Assembly (NCBI GenBank): GCA_021203915.1
Contig: JAJQAI010000317.1
Coordinates: 1 to 7,149, forward strand
Reading direction: 5' to 3'
DNA length: 7,149 bases
From: Prevotella sp.
GTDB lineage: Bacteria > Bacteroidota > Bacteroidia > Bacteroidales > Bacteroidaceae
This document shows, piece after piece, positions 1 to 5,682 of this stretch. The notes under the pieces were generated by a model. The model did no database searches, had not been told where the DNA came from, and worked only from the letters and a program-made list of their open reading frames with translations. Made by a program: the position numbers and the translations under genes. The first letter of the stretch is position 1. Each line of letters begins with the position of its first letter.

Positions 1-3000
1 AGACTATCATATTTATATCCTTAAGAGTTTCTCTTCCACTTATTAAGTCAGTCATCATAACATCCTTTACATCAAAGCCCGCCAAATATAAGGAGTATGC
101 CATCTCTCTTTCACCATTGGTTCCTTTTTCCCTTACAATAGCAGCTTTAATTCCAGTGGATTTTCTTCTTTTACTAGATAGACCATACTTAGATAACTTC
201 CCCGTAAAGTCCTTAGGGAACTTCATCCTTAAAGGTTGCTCTTTATAGTTTTCGTAACGTTCTTTAGCACAACCATTTAGACTTTGCTCCTCATCAAGCA
301 AGCTAGATGTCTTATACCATACATCACGCAGAGCATCGATATCGAAAGACTCATCGAAATCTCCTAATTTTATTCTTATCTTTCGATCCTTTGGTGTTGG
401 ATATCCAATCTTAGCATAAGCAATACCTAGGTCATCCATTAAGCGTGAAAACTCTGTTTTGTCGTCATCTAAAACTTCAACTACGACACCTGGATTTTCA
501 GCAAAGAGTGTCTTTATAATATCACCATCTCTACATATATCATGAAGATTAATTTCAAGACCTCCTTCTTGATTAGCAAAGCACATCTCTAAAAGAGTTG
601 TTATAAGACCACCTGCACTTATATCATGACCAGAAAGAATTAGACCCTTTTTCACTAGCTCTTGAATCCCATTAAAGGCATCACGGAAATATTCCGCATT
701 CTTAACCGTGGGTACATCCTGACCAACCTTTCCAAGCGACTGAGCAAAGGCACTTCCACCTAAACGCTGAGGGTCAAATGAAAAGTCAATATGGTATAAA
801 GAGGCATTTTTATCATTAACAATTACTGGCGATACTACTTTCTTAACATCTTCAACCTCTCCACCTGCACTTACTATTACTGTTCCAGGGCTAATAATCT
901 TTTGTCCATCGGGATATTGTTGACTCATAGACAAAGAGTCCTTACCCGTAGGTACGTTTACACATATTGAGCAACAAAACTCTGAAAGAGCATTTACTGC
1001 TTTATAAAGACGTGCATCCTCTCCCTTTTGTGATCTACAAGGCCACATCCAATTAGCCGATAGACTAACGCTATCAAGCCCATGAGTTAGTGGAGCCCAT
1101 ACTATATTGGTAAGCGCCTCGGCAACAGATAGCACACTCCCTGCCTCAGCAGAGGCTAGCCCCGCCTGTGGAGCATGTCCTAAAGCCGTTGCTATACCTT
1201 TTATGCCTTGATAATCAAGTGCAACAACACCACAATCAGAAAGTGGTAGTTGTATTTGACCTTGGCATTGCTGTAAAGCTACCTTACCAGTGACACTTCT
1301 ATCAACTTTATTTGTCAGCCAATCCTTGCAGGCTACAGCCTCAAGGCGAAGAACGTTCTTTAGATAATCTTCTATCTCTTCTTTCGATGGGTTTTTCTCA
1401 TATTTTACATCCTCATAATGTCTATCCACGCTACTATCAACCATTATGGTTTTAGGAGAGTGGCCAAACATCTGCGAAACATCCAAATCAAATGGTTTTA
1501 CGCCATCAGCTTGAACGAAAGAAAAATGAGCATCACCAGTAGTTTGACCAACAACATATAGTGGAGCACGCTCACGCTGAGCAATTCTTTTTACACGCTC
1601 AATGTGCTTTTCGTCAATAAGTAAGCCCATACGTTCTTGACTCTCATTGGCTATTATCTCTTTTGAAGAAAGCGTTTTATCACCAATTGGCAAACATGTC
1701 ATATCAATCTGACCACCACAATCCTCAACGAGTTCAGAAAGACAATTTACATGTCCTGCAGAGCCATGATCATGGATACTAACAACAGGATTCTCATCAT
1801 CCTCACATAGGGCGCGAACAAGATTGTAAGCACGCTTTTGCATCTCGGGATTGGCACGTTGAACAGCATTTAACTCTATACCATGAGAGTACCTGCCTGT
1901 ATCTACGGAAGAAACTGAGCCACCACCTAGACCAATGCGATAGTTATCACCACCTACAACGACTATTTTGTTCCCTTTATGTGGTTCTTTCTTTAAACAA
2001 TCACGCTTAGTACCATAGCCCACGCCACCTGCTAACATTATAACCTTGTCATAAGCGTATAGTTCTTTAGCTTCTTTGTGCTCAAAGGTAAGGACCGAAC
2101 CAGCAATCAGTGGCTGACCAAATTTATTTCCAAAATCTGAAGCTCCATTTGAAGCCTTAATAAGTATCTGTTTAGGTGTCTGATAAAGCCACTTACGAAT
2201 GGGTAATATGGATTCCCATTTAAGAGAATCGTTAGTTTCACTTTCTAGTCTTGGATAAGCAGTCATATACACTGCTGTTCCTGCGATTGGCCAAGAGCCT
2301 ACACCTCCGCCCATACGGTCACGTATCTCTCCTCCAGTTCCCGTTGATGCGCCATTAAAGGGCTCAACAGTGGTTGGAAAATTATGGGTTTCGGCTTTTA
2401 ATGATATAACACTTTCTACCTCCTTAATTCTAAAATAGTCAGATGTTGACTGATCTATAGGTGAAAATTGCTCTATTATAGGACCTTGAGAAAAAGCCAC
2501 ATTATCCTTATACGCACTTAAGATTCCATGGGGATTTTCTTTTGTTGTCTTTTTTATCATGTTAAAGAGCGAGGATTCCATCTCTTTACCATCTATTATA
2601 AAAGTTCCCCCAAATATCTTATGACGGCAATGTTCTGAATTTATCTGTGCAAAGCCAAACACCTCAGAATCAGTAAGTTGACGGCCTAAATCACTTTCTA
2701 CTTTATGAAGGTACTCTATTTCCTCTTTTGATAAGGCTAGTCCTTCTTGCTCATTATAGGCCTCAAGGTTACTTATATGCTTGATTTTTTCTGGCTCATG
2801 ATCTATGGTAAAAATATCCTGTGAAAGACCATTGTACATACGCTGAAGCATCTCATCATGCTCTGCATCCATGGAATCCACAGGAAAATACTCCTCTATG
2901 CGTGAAATACCCTCAATATTCATATTTTGGGTTATCTCTACCGCATTTGTACTCCATGGGGTTATCATCTCTTTTCTAGGTCCGATAAAATAACCCTCAA

Positions 3001-3130
3001 CACTATCACTACTTATTATTTGGGCTCCACCATAGAGCCAGCATAAAGCCTTTATCTCCTTAGAAGATAGTTGATGGTCTACTTGTGTTGCCACAACACT
3101 ATGCTCCAAGGACTTGAAGAAAAAAATCAT
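1..3130 (-). CDS. purL: Phosphoribosylformylglycinamidine synthase, large single-chain PurL (partial, C-terminus outside window)
   Basis: PurL catalyses the fourth step of de novo purine synthesis in the cytosol: FGAR plus glutamine and ATP gives FGAM. The frame is open for 1043 codons from ATG at 3130 and runs off the left edge. The protein starts MIFFFKSLEHSVVATQ; an in-frame TAA at 3151-3149 and no other ATG, GTG or TTG between rule out a longer start. Visible family motifs are SEHCRHK (165-171), AETHNFPTTVEPF (246-258, with His249), SIHDHGSAGH (451-460), PTGKDSLSMS (727-736) and SGHDISAGG (833-841), covering the two FGAM-synthase halves. The glutamine amidotransferase domain begins near residue 995 (KAAIVREKG) and is cut at about residue 1043, before its catalytic Cys. 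Large PurL proteins are roughly 1200-1300 residues, so about 200 are missing. I read the whole frame and found no internal stop. It diverges from the ATPase gene and has its own promoter. Confidence 0.97.
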   Translation of the reverse strand, partial: MIFFFKSLEHSVVATQVDHQLSSKEIKALCWLYGGAQIISSDSVEGYFIGPRKEMITPWSTNAVEITQNMNIEGISRIEEYFPVDSMDAEHDEMLQRMYNGLSQDIFTIDHEPEKIKHISNLEAYNEQEGLALSKEEIEYLHKVESDLGRQLTDSEVFGFAQINSEHCRHKIFGGTFIIDGKEMESSLFNMIKKTTKENPHGILSAYKDNVAFSQGPIIEQFSPIDQSTSDYFRIKEVESVISLKAETHNFPTTVEPFNGASTGTGGEIRDRMGGGVGSWPIAGTAVYMTAYPRLESETNDSLKWESILPIRKWLYQTPKQILIKASNGASDFGNKFGQPLIAGSVLTFEHKEAKELYAYDKVIMLAGGVGYGTKRDCLKKEPHKGNKIVVVGGDNYRIGLGGGSVSSVDTGRYSHGIELNAVQRANPEMQKRAYNLVRALCEDDENPVVSIHDHGSAGHVNCLSELVEDCGGQIDMTCLPIGDKTLSSKEIIANESQERMGLLIDEKHIERVKRIAQRERAPLYVVGQTTGDAHFSFVQADGVKPFDLDVSQMFGHSPKTIMVDSSVDRHYEDVKYEKNPSKEEIEDYLKNVLRLEAVACKDWLTNKVDRSVTGKVALQQCQGQIQLPLSDCGVVALDYQGIKGIATALGHAPQAGLASAEAGSVLSVAEALTNIVWAPLTHGLDSVSLSANWMWPCRSQKGEDARLYKAVNALSEFCCSICVNVPTGKDSLSMSQQYPDGQKIISPGTVIVSAGGEVEDVKKVVSPVIVNDKNASLYHIDFSFDPQRLGGSAFAQSLGKVGQDVPTVKNAEYFRDAFNGIQELVKKGLILSGHDISAGGLITTLLEMCFANQEGGLEINLHDICRDGDIIKTLFAENPGVVVEVLDDDKTEFSRLMDDLGIAYAKIGYPTPKDRKIRIKLGDFDESFDIDALRDVWYKTSSLLDEEQSLNGCAKERYENYKEQPLRMKFPKDFTGKLSKYGLSSKRRKSTGIKAAIVREKGTNGEREMAYSLYLAGFDVKDVMMTDLISGRETLKDINMIV

Positions 3131-3154
3131 ATGTACTAAGGAAAAATTTTAGTG

Positions 3155-3184
3155 CAAATTTACTAAAAAGCGACGACTTCCCAA
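3155..3184 (-). promoter_or_regulatory. Putative purL promoter (Bacteroidetes type)
   Basis: Read on the minus strand, TAAATTTG (3162 to 3155) matches the Bacteroidetes -7 consensus TAnnTTTG exactly. A TTG (3184 to 3182) lies 19 nt upstream, matching the shorter form of the -33 element. This predicts a transcript start near 3150 and a 5' leader of about 20 nt before the purL ATG. The leader has no Shine-Dalgarno-like sequence, as is usual in this phylum. The -7 match is strong and the -33 element is minimal. Confidence 0.6.
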
Positions 3185-3264
3185 GCATGACTCTTTAAAA
3201 AAAAGGTTGAATCATTTTCAGTGGCTTATTCTATTGACACACTTTGTAAAAAATGACGTGATTC

Positions 3265-3333
3265 CGCCAACTGCATTAATTATTTTACGCCAACTACATT
3301 AATTATTTTACGCCAACTACATTAATTATTTGG
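3265..3333. repeat. Three tandem 23-bp direct repeats
   Basis: Three adjoining 23-bp units lie at 3265-3287, 3288-3310 and 3311-3333. Each starts CGCCAACT and carries CATTAATTATTT. Unit 1 differs from unit 2 by one base (G for A at unit position 9). Units 2 and 3 are identical for 21 bases and differ only in the last two (TA versus GG). That change creates the TTTG that serves as the -33 element of the downstream promoter. No spacers separate the units, so this is not a CRISPR array. The position, directly against a promoter, fits a set of regulator-binding sites, but slippage-derived repeats are also possible. Confidence 0.9.
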
Positions 3334-3360
3334 ATAATTCATTGATAATTAGTACTTTTG
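3329..3360 (+). promoter_or_regulatory. Putative promoter of the AAA_14/DUF4143 ATPase gene
   Basis: TTTG (3329-3332) and TACTTTTG (3353-3360) match the Bacteroidetes -33 and -7 elements exactly, with a 20-nt spacer inside the usual range. A transcript would start around 3365, leaving a very short leader of about 15 nt before the ATG at 3380. The -33 element lies at the end of the third 23-bp repeat, and the spacer contains two copies of GATAATT (3333-3339 and 3344-3350), so a protein bound to these repeats could affect promoter use. Confidence 0.7.
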
Positions 3361-3379
3361 TACCCAAAATATTATATGT

Positions 3380-4648
3380 ATGAAAATAGAAGGATATTAC
3401 CCAAGAATATGCGATAAACTTATACTTTCGCAACTTTCTTCTACAGGTGCACTATTGATAGTTGGTCCTAAATGGTGTGGCAAGACATATTCTAGCCTAA
3501 ACGTTTGTAAGAGTGTTCTTTACATGCAGGAACCTGATAAGAGTAGTGGTTATTTACGCATGGCCGACACAATGCCGTCATTTCTTCTTAACGGTGAAAA
3601 GCCACGTTTAATAGATGAGTGGCAAGAGGCCCCACAATTGTGGGATGCAATTAGATTTGATATAGACCAAAGTGGACTATGGGGACAATATATTCTTACG
3701 GGTTCTCTCACCCCCAATAAAAATCAAAGTCCAAAACATACGGGCATAGGCAGAATAGCTAGACTTAAGATGCGTCCAATGTCACTTTTTGAATCTCGTG
3801 AGTCAAATGGACAAATATCCCTAAAGGATCTTTTCGAAGGAAAATTAGACATCATAGGTCAAAGCAATCTGACGATTCCGCAAATAGCAAAATGTATATG
3901 TCGAGGAGGATGGCCTGAGGCTGTTGTAAAGAAAACTTCTTCTAATACAGTAGCTAGAAATTATGTTGATAGTGTCATACATGCAGAGATAAAAAATAAT
4001 GATGGGGTTAATAGAAATTCTTATAGAATAAGCCAACTACTTCATTCATATGCTAGGAATATTTCAACACAAGCAGCACAAACTACAATTTTGGAAGATA
4101 TAAAGGCAAACGATGTGTCATTTTCTGCAACTACCTTGTACGATTACGTGAACGCTTTAAGGGAAATATTTTTAATTGAAGATACACCTGCTTGGAAACC
4201 ATCCTTACGTTCTAAATCAGCTATTCGTACAACAGAAAAGCGCCAGTTTGTGGATCCCTCCATTGCTGTTGCAGCAATCGGAGCCAATGTAGATAGTATT
4301 CTTAATGATTTTGAGTATTTCGGTTTTCTTTTTGAATCACTTGTAACAAGAGACCTTCGGATATATTCACAAGCAATAGATGGTGAAGTCTTTCACTATC
4401 GTGATAAGGATAAACTTGAAGCTGACATTGTTATACGATTACGCAATGGACGTTGGGCAGCAATTGAAGTAAAGTTGGGTAACAAAGAAATAGAAGATGG
4501 GGCAAAACATCTTTTGGAACTTAACAAAAAAGTTGATACTAAAAGAGTTGGTCAAGCCGCTTTTCTTATGGTAGTAACAGGCGGTGAATTTGCATATAGA
4601 CGTAAAGATGGAGTCTTTGTTGTACCACTAGGATGTCTAAAAGATTAA
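3380..4648 (+). CDS. AAA+ ATPase, AAA_14/DUF4143 family, with PD-(D/E)XK-like C-terminal domain
   Basis: This 422-residue protein belongs to the widespread ATP-binding family with an N-terminal AAA_14 domain and a C-terminal DUF4143 domain, whose cellular role is not established. The Walker A motif is GPKWCGKT (29-36), Walker B is RLIDEW (76-81, with D79 and E80) and a sensor-1-like ILTGS is at 105-109. GRIARLKMRPMSLFES (124-139) and RGGWPE (175-180) are typical of the family. The C-terminal part has FVDPSIAVAAIG (290-301), then E319, D349 (in EADIV) and E363/K365 (in IEVK). These line up as an E...D...ExK set like that of PD-(D/E)XK nucleases; actual nuclease activity is inference. The ending (YRRKDGVFVVPL) is typical and the length is normal, so the gene looks intact. 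There is no signal peptide or membrane segment, so it should be cytosolic. It stands alone, divergent from purL and 277 bp before ruvA, with its own promoter, and no toxin, antitoxin or transposase gene is next to it. Confidence 0.9.
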   Translation: MKIEGYYPRICDKLILSQLSSTGALLIVGPKWCGKTYSSLNVCKSVLYMQEPDKSSGYLRMADTMPSFLLNGEKPRLIDEWQEAPQLWDAIRFDIDQSGLWGQYILTGSLTPNKNQSPKHTGIGRIARLKMRPMSLFESRESNGQISLKDLFEGKLDIIGQSNLTIPQIAKCICRGGWPEAVVKKTSSNTVARNYVDSVIHAEIKNNDGVNRNSYRISQLLHSYARNISTQAAQTTILEDIKANDVSFSATTLYDYVNALREIFLIEDTPAWKPSLRSKSAIRTTEKRQFVDPSIAVAAIGANVDSILNDFEYFGFLFESLVTRDLRIYSQAIDGEVFHYRDKDKLEADIVIRLRNGRWAAIEVKLGNKEIEDGAKHLLELNKKVDTKRVGQAAFLMVVTGGEFAYRRKDGVFVVPLGCLKD

Positions 4649-4925
4649 AAATCAAAACTTTAGTAGCTATATCTATTTTTTTAGAAGATATTTTTCTTTA
4701 AAATTTTATGTCTAATTTAAATTAAGAGTTGGGGGATTGCTAGAACAGCGCATAAAAAGAAATTAAATCCTAAAATTACACTTGAGGTTTTTAGCATCGT
4801 TTTTGTAGGAAAATTCATAGTTTTTATCGTTAAGAATACCTCTTAAAGCCATGAAAAAGGGGGTATGCGCAATAAAAATCTGTCTTAGTCGTTTAATTAA
4901 GGTAATATTACAAGACTTTATAGAC
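4649..4925. other. AT-rich intergenic spacer between the ATPase gene and ruvA
   Basis: This 277-bp stretch contains the possible weak terminator at its left end and otherwise nothing I can support. I see no tRNA-like structure, no convincing small gene and no exact TAnnTTTG box on the plus strand. The nearest match is TAGTTTTT at 4818-4825, which lacks a -33 element at the right distance. The last 75 nt are in frame with ruvA from an ATG at 4851, but they are better read as leader. Confidence 0.6.
4669..4700 (+). terminator. Possible weak terminator after the ATPase gene
   Basis: About 20 nt after the ATPase stop, ATATCT (4669-4674) can pair with AGATAT (4686-4691), and the right arm is followed by a T-rich run (TTTTTCTTT). 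The stem is only 6 bp and nearly all A/T, so a transcription stop here is a guess. Confidence 0.25.
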
Positions 4926-5531
4926 ATGATTGAATACCTAAATGGCGAACTTACCGAGCTTACCCCTGCCTATGCTGTCGTAGAGACTCAAGGAGTAGGA
5001 TATGGCTTGAATATCTCCTTGAACACCTATAGTATAATCCAAAGCAAGAAAAAAGTAAAACTCCTTGTCTTTGAGAGTATCAGAGAAGATGCTTACACAC
5101 TTTACGGCTTCGCAACAAAACAAGAGCGGGAAATGTTCCTTCTGCTCATTACGGTATCTGGCGTTGGTGCTAATACTGCCCGCATGATACTTTCTGAATT
5201 AACCTCTGAAGAACTTAGTAACGTCATTTATTCTGGCAATGAAACGGCCCTAAAAATGGTGAAGGGCATCGGCTTAAAAACGGCCCAACGCATAATAGTG
5301 GACCTAAAGGACAAAATCACCGCTATGGGACTAGGTGAATTTGATTCGACAAAGATAGGACCAAAAGAGGATCCAATAAACAAGGAGGTTAGAGATGAGG
5401 CTATAGGAGCCCTAACGATGCTAGGGTTCTCGCCTGCGCCATCAGCCAAGGCAGTTGATGCAATCCTTATAGAGAATCCTGATTTACCTGTTGAACAGGT
5501 TGTTAAATTTGCACTAAAACGTATAAAATAA
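4926..5531 (+). CDS. ruvA: Holliday junction branch migration complex subunit RuvA
   Basis: RuvA binds four-way DNA junctions as a tetramer and loads the RuvB motor for branch migration in recombination and repair. From ATG at 4926 the protein is 201 residues, the usual RuvA length, beginning MIEYLNGEL. The N-terminal OB-fold covers about residues 1-63 and ends in the signature [10 protein letters not shown] (53-62); E54 and D55 match the acidic pin. Two helix-hairpin-helix motifs follow, at [13 protein letters not shown] (77-89) and [13 protein letters not shown] (112-124). A variable linker (about 131-153) leads to the C-terminal RuvB-binding domain (154-201). An in-frame ATG at 4851 would add 25 residues ([20 protein letters not shown] and five more) with no place in the family, so I reject it. 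The gene is 151 bp upstream of sprA on the same strand. I recall ruvA next to sprA in other Bacteroidetes, but could not check this. No ruvB or ruvC is visible. Confidence 0.96.
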   Translation: MIEYLNGELTELTPAYAVVETQGVGYGLNISLNTYSIIQSKKKVKLLVFESIREDAYTLYGFATKQEREMFLLLITVSGVGANTARMILSELTSEELSNVIYSGNETALKMVKGIGLKTAQRIIVDLKDKITAMGLGEFDSTKIGPKEDPINKEVRDEAIGALTMLGFSPAPSAKAVDAILIENPDLPVEQVVKFALKRIK

Positions 5532-5577
5532 CTTTTTCGTTTGAGATATTATATAAACACAAAAAAATTAACCCTTG

Positions 5578-5619
5578 TAACCAACGTTTAGGTTCTGAAA
5601 AAAAGCCCTACGTTGGTTA
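5578..5619. repeat. Imperfect inverted repeat between ruvA and sprA (operator-like palindrome or terminator)
   Basis: TAACCAACG (5578-5586) pairs perfectly with CGTTGGTTA (5611-5619). After a 2-nt bulge (5587-5588), TAGG (5589-5592) pairs with CCTA (5607-5610), giving 13 base pairs around a 14-nt A-rich loop. The structure begins 46 nt after the ruvA stop. The right arm runs into TATATTT, which is only a partial T-tract, so it is a mediocre intrinsic terminator. The right arm also overlaps the predicted sprA -7 box, so it could instead be an operator. Confidence 0.7.
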
Positions 5620-5625
5620 TATTTG
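5593..5625 (+). promoter_or_regulatory. Putative sprA promoter
   Basis: TATATTTG (5618-5625) matches the Bacteroidetes -7 consensus TAnnTTTG exactly. Twenty nt upstream, TCTG (5594-5597) matches three of the four bases of the -33 TTTG. A transcript would start near 5631, giving a leader of about 50 nt. The -7 box begins at the last two bases of the inverted repeat. sprA might also be read through from ruvA. Confidence 0.5.
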
Positions 5626-5664
5626 CCAAAAAGCACCTAGGTTTTCCCCAAGAAAAAAGACTAA

Positions 5665-5681
5665 AATTTCTAAAAGAAATT
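5665..5681 (+). repeat. Short hairpin abutting the sprA start codon
   Basis: AATTTCT (5665-5671) and AGAAATT (5675-5681) form a perfect 7-bp inverted repeat around a 3-nt AAA loop, one base before the sprA ATG. It is A/T-rich, so the RNA hairpin would be weak. It occupies the ribosome landing zone and might affect initiation, or be chance in AT-rich DNA. Confidence 0.45.
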
Positions 5682-5682
5682 A

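Noticed and set aside
3234..3239. TTGACA as a sigma-70 type -35 box
   Set aside because: Bacteroidetes promoters use a different consensus (TTTG at -33 and TAnnTTTG at -7), and no matching downstream element lies at the right distance. It is probably chance.
3265..3333. Repeat block as a small CRISPR array
   Set aside because: The 23-bp units adjoin directly with no spacers between them, and there are no cas genes in the window.
3845..4036. Minus-strand open frame of 63 codons inside the ATPase gene
   Set aside because: It lies wholly inside a well-supported gene on the other strand, resembles no family I know, and has no promoter or neighbour supporting it.
4851..4925. ATG at 4851 as the ruvA start, adding 25 residues
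   Set aside because: The extra residues have no counterpart in RuvA. Starting at 4926 gives the standard MIEYLNG-like N-terminus and the usual length of about 200 residues.
5228..5449. Minus-strand open frame of 73 codons inside ruvA
   Set aside because: It is antisense to conserved RuvA coding sequence (HhH motif to C-terminal domain) and shows no recognisable domain.
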